A stretch of 51,999 nt of DNA from Planctomycetota bacterium (GTDB lineage Bacteria > Planctomycetota > JACQVX01): assembly GCA_016209495.1 (NCBI GenBank), contig JACQVX010000140.1, forward strand, positions 1-51,999, in the 5' to 3' direction. Every line of letters begins with the position of its first letter. The first letter of the stretch is position 1. Of the stretch, positions 9,477-16,539 are shown one piece after another. A model generated the notes under the pieces. It did no database searches, had not been told where the DNA came from, and saw only the letters and a program-made list of their open reading frames with translations. Position numbers and translations under genes: made by a program.

Positions 9477-9881
9477 ATGCGCTGTCCCGTGGAGCTGTGC
9501 CCCGATTCCATAGCCGTCCTGAGGCCCAAGGGAGACCTGAGCGGTTCCAGGGCCAGGGCCCTGGGAGAGCGACTCACGGAGCTGGTCCGTTCGGGGACGC
9601 GCCGCTTCGTGCTGGACTTTTCGGGTTGCGAATCGGCCGACGCCTTCGGCGTGGCCGTCCTGGTCGAGCTGGCATCCCGCAGGGCCACGAGTTTCAGCGG
9701 CCTGGGCAGGGCCCTGGCCGCCGATCTCGGGCGCGGTGGTCTCCCGCCGTCCGGCGATCGTTTCCACCGGGACGTGGCCAGGGCGCTCGCCTGGCTCCGG
9801 GCCGACGGCCGGCACGGGCGCACCTGGGTGGAGCTTGCGCCGACCCCGTCCTGGGACGTGCCCGGTCTCCGGGTCGCTTGA
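9477..9881 (+). CDS. STAS-domain protein lacking the usual phospho-acceptor serine
   Basis: A 134-residue protein with an AGGAG site 7 bases before its ATG. Residues about 1-100 look like an anti-sigma-factor antagonist (SpoIIAA-like) STAS domain: a VLRPKGDLSG strand and the segment LDFSGCESADAFGVAVLVEL. In classical members this reads DSSG, with the first serine phosphorylated by an anti-sigma kinase; here it is DAFG, so regulation by serine phosphorylation at that position looks impossible. No anti-sigma kinase gene is nearby. It sits with the phosphatase and mini-pilin genes, suggesting a scaffolding or partner-switch role in that set. Confidence 0.72.
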   Translation: MRCPVELCPDSIAVLRPKGDLSGSRARALGERLTELVRSGTRRFVLDFSGCESADAFGVAVLVELASRRATSFSGLGRALAADLGRGGLPPSGDRFHRDVARALAWLRADGRHGRTWVELAPTPSWDVPGLRVA

Positions 9882-9901
9882 GCCCGACGCACGCACCCTC
9901 C

Positions 9902-10540
9902 TCAGTAGACATAGGGACAGAGCCTCCAGCGGACCCGCCGGAGATACTCCGCGTACTCCGGGTTCCGCCCCAGCAGCGCCTCCTCGCTCCGCAGACGGAA
10001 AACCTGGCAGACCAGGGCGACCCCCATCACCGCGAGGTTGAAGTGGCTGTAGCTGGAGAGGAGGAAGCCCAGGTTGGCGACCTGGTAGCTGCCGTAGAGG
10101 GGGTGACGGACCAGGCGATACATGCCGCCCGTCTTGATGCCGCGGTCGGTGGGCAACAGGCCGAAGCTCGTGTTCAGGGACAGGGCGGACAGGAAGACCA
10201 TCACCGTGGCCGCGGTCATGAGGACGAGGGGAAGCGGGTGGTCCCAGCCTACCTCGGTGCGACTCGCCAGCAGGGGGCCGAACGTGCCGACCAGGGTCGT
10301 GGCGATGGTCCAGGGTGTCGCGGAGATGCCCGTGTAGGGCCGCCGGATGACGAACAGGACCATCACCACCAGATAGTCCAGGAGGAAGAGCGCCGTGCAG
10401 ACGAGGTCCAGATCGAGGCCGCGCCCTTCCTCCAGGCGACGGGCCATGGGAAGGACGCAGGCCCTCAAGGCCATGTAGCCCCAGAGGGCAGCCGGGACCA
10501 GGTTCTCCGCGGCGCGCCGAAGGGCCCGGAGCCATTCCAT
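9902..10540 (-). CDS. Isoprenylcysteine methyltransferase/PEMT-like membrane methyltransferase
   Basis: A 212-residue integral membrane protein with about five hydrophobic segments. The C-terminal half has the family signature: GGMYRLVRHPLYGSY (S-adenosylmethionine binding near RHP.Y) and a final amphipathic part with EEALLGRNPEYAEYLRRVRW. This is the phospholipid/isoprenylcysteine methyltransferase-like fold; substrate cannot be told from sequence. Transcribed opposite to the Tad genes, its start faces the 325-base regulatory region of the first Flp gene. Confidence 0.82.
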   Translation of the reverse strand: MEWLRALRRAAENLVPAALWGYMALRACVLPMARRLEEGRGLDLDLVCTALFLLDYLVVMVLFVIRRPYTGISATPWTIATTLVGTFGPLLASRTEVGWDHPLPLVLMTAATVMVFLSALSLNTSFGLLPTDRGIKTGGMYRLVRHPLYGSYQVANLGFLLSSYSHFNLAVMGVALVCQVFRLRSEEALLGRNPEYAEYLRRVRWRLCPYVY

Positions 10541-10654
10541 GGGGGTCTACCTCCGCGTTCCCTTATAACCGCTCGGGGTGCCCGGCGCGCCCGTCCCCTG
10601 CGACAGCGTCGTTTCCCCCCGTGTCCGACCCGGCCGCTGCCCCGTCGGGCCTCG

Positions 10655-10690
10655 TGTGGGGCCGGCCCACAGCTGTGGGACGGCCCCACA
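10655..10690 (+). promoter_or_regulatory. Paired enhancer-like dyads upstream of the first Flp gene
   Basis: Two 17-base palindromes of form TGTGGG-N5-CCCACA lie side by side at 10655-10671 and 10674-10690, centres 19 bases apart. They are 107-126 bases upstream of a sigma-54-type promoter, a normal distance for binding sites of a sigma-54 activator acting by DNA looping. The same paired arrangement with the same 19-base spacing occurs at 14072-14107, and a single copy at 15399-15415. The rest of 10541-10865 shows no gene. Confidence 0.75.
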
Positions 10691-10780
10691 GGAGGCGAAG
10701 CAAGGGGACAGGCCGTGCGGGCTGCTCGGATCTCCGTGCCGCCTTTGGAAGGGAAGGAGTTGAAGCGAACCTGGAGACGA

Positions 10781-10795
10781 TGGCACCAGGTATGC
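10781..10795 (+). promoter_or_regulatory. Sigma-54-type promoter of the first Flp pilin gene
   Basis: TGGCAC, 5 bases, ATGC at 10781-10795: the -24 element is perfect and the -12 element differs from TTGC by one base, with the GG/GC spacing required by RpoN. The Flp start codon is 71 bases downstream. The paired dyads about 100 bases upstream support the call. Confidence 0.72.
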
Positions 10796-10865
10796 GCCCT
10801 CTTCCTGGCGAACCGGGCCAGTGAACTAGAGAACTTCCAAGGAACTGAACGAGGAGGATAGGACC

Positions 10866-11060
10866 ATGAAGCGCACGAACCTGCTGAAGACGGACCGGAA
10901 GAGTGGCCAGGGCCTGACGGAGTACCTGATCATCGTCGTCCTGGTGGCCATCGCCCTGATCACCGCGGTGGGGGCCTTCGGCGGCAAGGTCGAGGAGATC
11001 TTCACGAACTCCGAGTCCGCGCTGGACACCGGCGTCGCGCAGAAGATCCCGGGCGCCTAG
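10866..11060 (+). CDS. flp: Flp-type pilin (major pilin candidate 1)
   Basis: A 64-residue type IVb prepilin of the Flp family. A basic leader ends at glycine, the mature protein begins QGLTEYLIIVVLVAIALI with Glu5-Tyr6 and a long hydrophobic helix, and a short polar tail follows. Gene start is supported by GAGGAGGA 7 bases upstream. A strong hairpin directly follows (11099-11131), which would let this pilin be made in excess over the downstream genes. Bases 10914-10960 are almost identical to the matching part of the second Flp gene (15596-15642), pointing to a recent duplication or selection on the helix. Confidence 0.95.
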   Translation: MKRTNLLKTDRKSGQGLTEYLIIVVLVAIALITAVGAFGGKVEEIFTNSESALDTGVAQKIPGA

Positions 11061-11098
11061 CCTACAGCCTCGTCGAGACAGGTACGGCGCTTGGATGC

Positions 11099-11131
11099 AA
11101 GGTCCCCGGAGACGTTCTCCCCGGGGACCTT
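11099..11131 (+). terminator. Strong hairpin between flp and the TadE-like gene
   Basis: Perfect 11-base arms (11099-11109 and 11121-11131, AAGGTCCCCGG and its complement) with an 11-base loop, 38 bases after the flp stop. There is only a weak T-rich tail (GTCATTCC), so it may be a partial terminator or an RNA-stabilising hairpin that protects the flp message while some transcription continues into the TadE/TadG genes. Confidence 0.7.
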
Positions 11132-11154
11132 GTCATTCCGGGGACGAGAAGGGC

Positions 11155-11673
11155 ATGAGGAAGTCGGCGAGGGGAGAGGCCGGATACGCCATGGCGGAGT
11201 TCGCCATCGTGTTCCCGGTCCAGATCTTCATCACCCTGGCGGTGATGCAGCTCTGCCTCATCTATGCGGGTCACGAGGTGGTCCAGTACGCCGCCTTCGC
11301 CGCGGCCAGGGCCCGGATGGTGGGCGAGGATCCGCTCCGTGCCGCCAAGGTGGTCACGAGCGCGGTGGCGGGCACCACGGGCCCGCAGGGGGTCGCGGTG
11401 GATGTACCCGGCTGGGGGCCGCTGCCGCGGTCCCCGGCCGCCGACACCAAGACCCGCGTCGTCGACGAGTCCTCGGGTCCGACGGTGCAGCTCACGGTCG
11501 AGCACGACTTCGAGCTCTCCATCCCGGTGATCAACACCTTCTTCGCCCTGGGGGCGAAGTTCCTCTACCTGGGCGACGGGCAGGGCCGCCCGCTACGCGG
11601 TCCGATCTACGACGGGGTGCCGCACCTGACCATCCGGGAGCGCTGCGCCCTCTACAGGCCCTGGGAGGATTGA
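11155..11673 (+). CDS. tadE: TadE-like pseudopilin
   Basis: A 172-residue minor pilin-like protein of the Tad machine. After a short basic leader, GEAGYAMAEFAIVFPVQIF gives a TadE-type prepilin cleavage site (glycine, then glutamate at +5 and phenylalanine) followed by one membrane helix and a soluble domain with an HDFELSIPVINTFFALG segment typical of the family. The ATG at 11155 is chosen because an upstream in-frame ATG at 11095 would place the start inside the hairpin. Its stop overlaps the next start (TGATG), so the two are translationally coupled. Confidence 0.85.
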   Translation: MRKSARGEAGYAMAEFAIVFPVQIFITLAVMQLCLIYAGHEVVQYAAFAAARARMVGEDPLRAAKVVTSAVAGTTGPQGVAVDVPGWGPLPRSPAADTKTRVVDESSGPTVQLTVEHDFELSIPVINTFFALGAKFLYLGDGQGRPLRGPIYDGVPHLTIRERCALYRPWED

Positions 11674-13322
11674 TGGCGCCCGCGCGGCGGATCGCACGCG
11701 TCCTGGGCCGGGCCTGGGCCGATGAGCGGGGTCAAAGCCTGGTCTTCGGGGCCATCACGGCATTCACCCTGGTCCTCTTCGTCTCCCTCGCCTTCCACGT
11801 GGGCCGCGTGACGGCCTCGCGGGTGCGGGTCCAGAACGCCGCCGACGCCTCCGCCTACGCGGGGGCGCTGGTCGAGGCCAATGGTCTCTCGGCCATCGCC
11901 TGGCTGAACGACGGCATGGCATACACCTACTACCGGCTCATGCGCTACGCGGTGGACTACGTGGTCTTCGACACCCTGAACGGCTTCCTCGAGTGCTCGC
12001 CCCCGGCGGACGACCTCATCGCGGGGGGCGCCGAGGTCTGGGCCGTGCGCGCGCGCTACCAGCTCGCGAGGCAGCGCTACGAGGACTGGGTGGTCTCGCC
12101 GGGCGGCGGGGACGGTCGCGGGAAACGGTGGATCAAGCGCATGGGCCGCCTGGCCCGGGGCATCGCCACCCTGACCCCCGCGGTCATCCGCGAGGAGGTC
12201 TGGCGCGTGGCCCAGGCCAACGGGGCCGAGCGGGTGGCCATGCTCCCCGAGGCCGAGTCGGACTGGGACAACGGCTATTTCGTCTTCCGGGACGGGGCGC
12301 GTCCCATCCCGGTCTTCCGCGCGGACGACGTATACAACTTTGCCGTCACCAACGCCACCCGGCGCATCGGCCAGGACGAGCTGCCATACTGGGGGGGGGG
12401 CGGATCCGAGTCCTCGTGGTTCGACCCCGAGACCGGCAACCTCTGGTATCGGGGCGCCTATCACCAGACCCGGGTCTGCTGGCACCCCCAGGACCTGGGG
12501 CACGTCTCCATGGGGCCTCCGCTCCACGTCACCGACGACTACCGCAGGTTCTACGCGCCCTTCGGCCCCAATCACCACTGGCACCACGAGCACTTCCACC
12601 TGACCTCCGACTTCCCCTTCTTCCTCGTCCACGAGAACGGGCACTATCCGCCGGAGATGGAGGACCCCAAGCAGGGGCCCCACGAGGAGGTGATTGACAT
12701 CCCGGACTGGTATCTCCCCCACCACGCCATAGAGGAGTGCCCCCTCTGCGCGGAGGATGAGTGGGAGGAGGACGGCCGGTCGGACGTCAGGGTGTGGCCC
12801 CAGGCCGGCACCCCGAGGCAGAACCGCTATCAGGAGCGCGATCTGGAGGACATCTTGGACGGCCCCATGCGCGACCTCTACATGCCCCTGGTCGTGAACC
12901 CGGAGGCCCTCGGGGTAGGAATCAACGTGGGCGTCTACAGCCCCCCCCTCGCCGGCGGGACGTTCGAGGCGGGCTTCGGAGACCCGGACTGGGGCTACGT
13001 GGCCCTGGCCAGCGCCCACGTGGGGATCGACGACGGCGGACGCGTCCAGGAAGACCTGGCCGGCTGGGCCTCGGACACCGAGGAGAACCTCTATACGCGG
13101 GTCCGCTGGGGGGCGAAGCTGGTGTCCACGCGCTCTCCGCATACCTACTTGGGCCGGCCGGCGTCGGAGCTATGGCAAGGCCTCGCCCAGGCCCGCTGGA
13201 GGGAGGACCCCATGGGCCCGCCGGACCCCTCGGTGCGGGTGGCCCTGGCCCGGATGGCCGACCCGGCGAGCGGCAGCCCCTTCCAGTTCGGCTCGGGACT
13301 GGACGCGGTGGTGAGCCACTGA
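11673..13322 (+). CDS. TadG-like pilus assembly protein
   Basis: A 549-residue protein with the Tad-related N-terminus: DERGQSLVFGAITAFTLVLFVSLAFHVGRVTASRVRVQNAADASAYAGAL in parts, a single membrane helix followed by the AADA.AYAGAL segment shared by TadG/DUF2134 proteins. The remaining 450 residues form a large extracytoplasmic domain rich in Trp, His and Tyr (for example NHHWHHEHFHL near residue 305) with no recognised family. The His-rich part could bind metal. Start and stop both overlap neighbouring genes by a few bases, so it is part of a tight operon. Confidence 0.78.
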   Translation: MAPARRIARVLGRAWADERGQSLVFGAITAFTLVLFVSLAFHVGRVTASRVRVQNAADASAYAGALVEANGLSAIAWLNDGMAYTYYRLMRYAVDYVVFDTLNGFLECSPPADDLIAGGAEVWAVRARYQLARQRYEDWVVSPGGGDGRGKRWIKRMGRLARGIATLTPAVIREEVWRVAQANGAERVAMLPEAESDWDNGYFVFRDGARPIPVFRADDVYNFAVTNATRRIGQDELPYWGGGGSESSWFDPETGNLWYRGAYHQTRVCWHPQDLGHVSMGPPLHVTDDYRRFYAPFGPNHHWHHEHFHLTSDFPFFLVHENGHYPPEMEDPKQGPHEEVIDIPDWYLPHHAIEECPLCAEDEWEEDGRSDVRVWPQAGTPRQNRYQERDLEDILDGPMRDLYMPLVVNPEALGVGINVGVYSPPLAGGTFEAGFGDPDWGYVALASAHVGIDDGGRVQEDLAGWASDTEENLYTRVRWGAKLVSTRSPHTYLGRPASELWQGLAQARWREDPMGPPDPSVRVALARMADPASGSPFQFGSGLDAVVSH

Positions 13323-14023
13323 TGGGCGGCCTGCGACGTGCGCTCCGCGACGAGGGCGGGAACGCCATGGCGGAGATGGTGGTCCTCCTGCCGGTCTACC
13401 TCCTGCTCATCGTGGGGGCCATCTACCGGGGCGACCTGGGGCTTGTCGCCCAGCGCGCGGAGATTGCCGCGCGCTATACGGCCTGGCAAACGGCAGGAGG
13501 CGTGAACGCCACGCCCTTCTTCGGGAACTTCCGCGGGCTGGCGCGGGAGGGGTCCGGCGGGCCCGCCACGCAGGTCTATACCATCGGGGCGACCATCCTC
13601 CACCTCGGTCGGGCGCAGGCCTACCGGGGCGACCCGGGGCGCGACGGTTCCGAGGAATACTACGTGACCGCCATCCTGGACGGCCGGCTTGGGCCCGGCG
13701 CCTGGCTCGAGGGTCGCGAGTCCCAGGTGGACTTCCAGTATACGTCCTACACCGCCGGGTCCAGGAACGTCATGGAGCTGCCGGACGCCACGGTCTCCAG
13801 GGCGCACACCACCCTGCTAAAGACGCCAGCCCATCGAACGCTCGGGGACCCCTCCCGCCACGACGTGGAGGGCGTCCTCTTCCGTGATTTCCTCGTCTAC
13901 GACCTCTCCCGGGGGCTGGAACGGGGCATGTTCCCCGAGTACCTGCTCCCGGAGCCGGAAGATCGGAACGGGGCCTGGGAGCGCGATTTCGCCGCGACCC
14001 GGCAGCTCCGGTTCGGCTTCTGA
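13322..14023 (+). CDS. Second TadE/TadF-like pseudopilin
   Basis: A 233-residue protein whose ATG overlaps the TadG stop (TGATG). The leader ends EGGNAMAEMVVLLPVYLLLIVGA, again glycine-X4-glutamate before a hydrophobic helix, as in TadE/TadF minor pilins. The soluble part has no other recognisable motif. Last gene of this transcription unit; a new sigma-54-type unit begins in the 215-base gap that follows. Confidence 0.75.
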   Translation: MGGLRRALRDEGGNAMAEMVVLLPVYLLLIVGAIYRGDLGLVAQRAEIAARYTAWQTAGGVNATPFFGNFRGLAREGSGGPATQVYTIGATILHLGRAQAYRGDPGRDGSEEYYVTAILDGRLGPGAWLEGRESQVDFQYTSYTAGSRNVMELPDATVSRAHTTLLKTPAHRTLGDPSRHDVEGVLFRDFLVYDLSRGLERGMFPEYLLPEPEDRNGAWERDFAATRQLRFGF

Positions 14024-14071
14024 CCTTCCCTTCCCGCGTCCCACGTCCTTGTCCGACCGCGGCGAACTTCC

Positions 14072-14107
14072 TGTGGAGGCGCTCCACAGGCGTGGACTCG
14101 GCCCACA
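14072..14107 (+). promoter_or_regulatory. Paired enhancer-like dyads upstream of the secreted protein gene
   Basis: TGTGGA-N5-TCCACA at 14072-14088 (perfect palindromic arms) and CGTGGA-N5-CCCACA at 14091-14107, centres 19 bases apart as at 10655-10690. They lie 103-122 bases upstream of the sigma-54-type element at 14194. Confidence 0.7.
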
Positions 14108-14193
14108 GGAAGACGTGGAACGAGGGTCGGGCCCGGCGGCCTGCAAGTCCACATTCCAGCTTCTCTTGAGGTGAACCCTCACCATCGTGAAGC

Positions 14194-14208
14194 CGGCACC
14201 GGCATTGT
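14194..14208 (+). promoter_or_regulatory. Sigma-54-type promoter of the secreted protein gene
   Basis: CGGCAC, 5 bases, TTGT at 14194-14208; one mismatch in each of the -24 (TGGCAC) and -12 (TTGC) elements, spacing exact, start codon 31 bases downstream. Confidence 0.62.
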
Positions 14209-14238
14209 TCCTTCGCAGGGCAAGGAGAGGTGAGCACG

Positions 14239-15237
14239 ATGAACAGGTTCATGCAGTCCAGGCACACCATCGCGGCCATCAGTCTGTCCTTCGTCGTCGT
14301 GACGGTTGGACCCCTCTACGCCCAGGAGGCCCCGCCCCCGGCTACCACGCCTGACCCGGCACTGTCCGGTGCCCCGGCGGCGCCCGCGGCCCCGGCGCCG
14401 CGCAGTGCGCGCTACCGGGAGGAGTACCTGGTCATCGAACGCGCGAACGCGGAATACAACCAGGCGGTGAAGGACCTGCAGCAGGCCGTCGACGCGAAGG
14501 ACTACGAGGCATACAACGAAGCCCTGGGCCGGGCCGAGGCGGCCGTCACGAAGATGGAGAAGGCGAACATCGCCCTCGACCAGATCACTAAGCAGGAGCT
14601 CACCTCGCAGCTCGACACCATCGACCGGCGCATGGAGGAACGGCGCCAGCACCTGGGCGTCCTGGGCCAGATGGACAAGGTAGGACGTCGCGCCGAGGAG
14701 GTGGCCACGACGACGGGTCGCCGCACCGAGGGCCGGCCGGCGACCACCCAGGGCCGGCGCGCCGAGGGTACGCCCCAGGTGGGCCGGACCCCCGAGCTGG
14801 AGCGCCGGATGGAGGGGACACGCCGGCAGGTGGAGGCGACGCGCCAGCAGGAGGCCTCCCGCGGCGGCGAGAAGGAGAGCGGTGGCTTCATGTCCACCCT
14901 CGGCAAGATATGGGATGTCGCCAAGACGGTCTGGAAGACCGTCGACGCGGTGGCAGACGTGGGCGTGGGCATCGCATCCATGAAGCAGGGCCTCGACCGG
15001 CTCCGGAACTTCGGGAAGAACAAGCAGGGCTTCTTCGCCAAGTTCACGGACATCGCCTACGGGACGAAGCAGCTAAGCTGGGGTGGCCAGTCCATCCAGC
15101 GGGGCGTGCGCCACCTGGGCGAGGTGAAGGACAAGGTCTTCCCTCCCACCGGGGGCACGACCAGCACCGGGACCAACGGCGGCCGCCGGACCGAGGAGGA
15201 GATCCTCCTGGACCAGGGTCTGCAGCAAGGGCTCTGA
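14239..15237 (+). CDS. Secreted protein of unknown function, co-regulated with Flp pilins
   Basis: A 332-residue exported protein not recognised as any family. The ATG at 14239 is preferred over a GTG at 14230 because AAGGAGAGG ends right at the GTG but is well spaced from the ATG. A signal peptide ends near VGPLYAQ-E (about residue 30). Then come a Pro/Ala-rich linker, a helical region (about 65-150), an Arg/Gly/Thr-rich low-complexity part with repeated GRR motifs (about 153-200), and a hydrophobic-amphipathic C-terminal third. The sigma-54-type promoter and paired dyads shared with the Flp genes suggest a structural or secreted component of the Tad system. Confidence 0.7.
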   Translation: MNRFMQSRHTIAAISLSFVVVTVGPLYAQEAPPPATTPDPALSGAPAAPAAPAPRSARYREEYLVIERANAEYNQAVKDLQQAVDAKDYEAYNEALGRAEAAVTKMEKANIALDQITKQELTSQLDTIDRRMEERRQHLGVLGQMDKVGRRAEEVATTTGRRTEGRPATTQGRRAEGTPQVGRTPELERRMEGTRRQVEATRQQEASRGGEKESGGFMSTLGKIWDVAKTVWKTVDAVADVGVGIASMKQGLDRLRNFGKNKQGFFAKFTDIAYGTKQLSWGGQSIQRGVRHLGEVKDKVFPPTGGTTSTGTNGGRRTEEEILLDQGLQQGL

Positions 15238-15294
15238 TGGCTCGGGGGGGCTCCTCGGCGGCGTCCCCCCGATGTCCCCCACAGAGAGTCGCGA

Positions 15295-15323
15295 CGAGGC
15301 CCGCCCATCGGGGGCGGGCCTCG
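15295..15323 (+). terminator. Terminator hairpin after the secreted protein gene
   Basis: Perfect 12-base GC-rich arms (15295-15306 and 15312-15323) with a 5-base loop, followed by GCGTTTCC. Located 58 bases after the stop codon and before the regulatory sites of the next gene. Confidence 0.8.
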
Positions 15324-15398
15324 GCGTTTCCATGCGAGCCGACGTGCGGCGCATGGGAGTCACTTCCAGTGTCGAGGGGTGCGGGAGGATTCGGCGGC

Positions 15399-15415
15399 TG
15401 TGGGACGGCTCCACA
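15399..15415 (+). promoter_or_regulatory. Enhancer-like dyad upstream of the second Flp gene
   Basis: TGTGGG-N5-TCCACA, 99 bases upstream of the sigma-54-type promoter. Exactly 19 bases before it is a lone half-site TGCGGG (15380-15385), in the register of the second dyad seen at the other two promoters, so the pair may have decayed here. The other sequence in 15324-15498 shows nothing further. Confidence 0.65.
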
Positions 15416-15497
15416 CGGGCCTCGGGCCAGGGAAGGGCGGAGCGGATGCAAGTGAAGGCGAAGGAACTGCATGCGCGCGGTGGCTACGGGACGGGGG

Positions 15498-15512
15498 CGG
15501 CACCGGGGTTGC
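15498..15512 (+). promoter_or_regulatory. Sigma-54-type promoter of the second Flp pilin gene
   Basis: CGGCAC, 5 bases, TTGC at 15498-15512: perfect -12 element and one mismatch in the -24 element, exact spacing, 52 bases before the start codon. Confidence 0.72.
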
Positions 15513-15563
15513 CCATTCCTTCCTGTGCAACGAGATCCTAGAGGTCGGGACGAGGACACACCC

Positions 15564-15806
15564 ATGTTGGGATACGGACGCCGCAGGGGACAGGGGTTGA
15601 CGGAGTACCTGATCATCGTCGTCCTGGTGGCCATCGCGCTCATCGTCGCCGTGGGACGCTTTGGTGGCGAGCTGGACGCGATCTTCCAGGGGACGCAGGG
15701 TCCCATGACCGCGGTGGGAAACAAGGCGAAGCCGGTGAACACCAATCCCGCGCCAGCGCCGGGGCCCGCGCCAGCGCCGACGGTCCCGCCGGTGCCGAAC
15801 GGGTAG
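15564..15806 (+). CDS. flp: Flp-type pilin (candidate 2) with Pro/Ala-rich tail
   Basis: An 80-residue Flp prepilin. Leader of nine residues up to glycine, then QGLTEYLIIVVLVAIALI, identical in the core to the first Flp. It differs by a C-terminal extension of alternating Pro and Ala (about residues 58-80), which may lie on the pilus surface or block packing. The ATG at 15564 fits the prepilin leader length; upstream in-frame starts would give an improbable leader. Followed by a terminator hairpin at 15826-15850, so it is a single-gene unit. Confidence 0.93.
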   Translation: MLGYGRRRGQGLTEYLIIVVLVAIALIVAVGRFGGELDAIFQGTQGPMTAVGNKAKPVNTNPAPAPGPAPAPTVPPVPNG

Positions 15807-15825
15807 CGGCAGCGGCCAGGTCACG

Positions 15826-15850
15826 CGGGGCGCCCCAAAGGGGCGCCCCG
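15826..15850 (+). terminator. Terminator hairpin after the second Flp gene
   Basis: Perfect 11-base arms of CGGGGCGCCCC type with an AAA loop, 20 bases after the stop codon. No T-run follows, as is common in very GC-rich genomes. Confidence 0.75.
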
Positions 15851-15878
15851 TGTCGCTGGATGGACGAGGCATGAAGTC

Positions 15879-16457
15879 ATGACCACCCGACTCCTGAAGG
15901 GTATCGCGATCGCCAGCCTGGCGGTGCTCCTGTCCATGGCCGCGGTGGCCCAGGGCACCGTGGGGTGCGACGTCTTGTTGCTGGCATTGGCCGCCGGCGG
16001 CTCACGGGCCTTCGAGAGCGAACTTTCCCCTCCCCCGGATGCCCGGTGGAAGACCGTCCGCATGGACGGCGAGACGATCCCCCTCCGGGAGGGAGTCTCG
16101 CCTCTCGCCCCCGCGGCACTGGTGTCCCTCATGACGCGTCAGCTCGCGGGCCGGGGCTATGTCCCCCTCCGGTGGGTACCGCGAGGCGACCCGCGGGTCG
16201 CCCCGCACCTCCTTCGCAGGGGGGCCTACGTGGAGCTGCTGGGGGCCTCGATGGCCTCCCTCGGCTACATGGACCCGCGCGGGCGGACCGCCGCCGCCGT
16301 GGCGTGGCCCGGGCCGGGTGGGGTCGGTTCGCGCTACGTCATCGGGGGACTCGTCGAATGGGACGCCGCTGTCTGCGACGGACAGGGCCTGGACACTACC
16401 CTGGACTCCCTGGAGTCCGGTGGCCCCCACCTGAAGGAGCTGCTGCTCGGTCGCTGA
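15879..16457 (+). CDS. Exported protein of unknown function in the Tad locus
   Basis: A 192-residue protein with an N-terminal signal sequence (basic start, hydrophobic stretch to about residue 24, AVAQG). The mature part shows no motif I recognise; two hydrophobic patches (LLLALAAGG and the GAYVELLGASMASLGYMD region) and a cysteine near each end (C29 and C165) that could form a disulfide. Lying between the second Flp gene and cpaB on the same strand, it is likely a Tad-associated periplasmic protein, by position only. Confidence 0.55.
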   Translation: MTTRLLKGIAIASLAVLLSMAAVAQGTVGCDVLLLALAAGGSRAFESELSPPPDARWKTVRMDGETIPLREGVSPLAPAALVSLMTRQLAGRGYVPLRWVPRGDPRVAPHLLRRGAYVELLGASMASLGYMDPRGRTAAAVAWPGPGGVGSRYVIGGLVEWDAAVCDGQGLDTTLDSLESGGPHLKELLLGR

Positions 16458-16491
16458 GGTCGCGCCGCCCCTTTCCTCCGAACGGGTCCAT

Positions 16492-16521
16492 TTGCATCGC
16501 GCGAACGCCCTGCGCTAGGAT
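16492..16521 (+). promoter_or_regulatory. Sigma-70-type promoter of the cpaB-tadABC operon
   Basis: TTGCAT at 16492-16497, 18-base spacer, TAGGAT at 16516-16521; transcription would start near 16528, 12 bases before the cpaB start, with GGAGG in between. The same TAGGAT -10 form occurs at two other promoters here (29264 and 34509). It implies the assembly machinery is expressed by the housekeeping factor while the pilins are under sigma-54. Confidence 0.65.
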
Positions 16522-16539
16522 TCAGCGGCTGGAGGCAGG

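Noticed and set aside
14230-14238. GTG start three codons earlier for the secreted protein
   Set aside because: The purine-rich ribosome site ends directly at this GTG, leaving no spacing.
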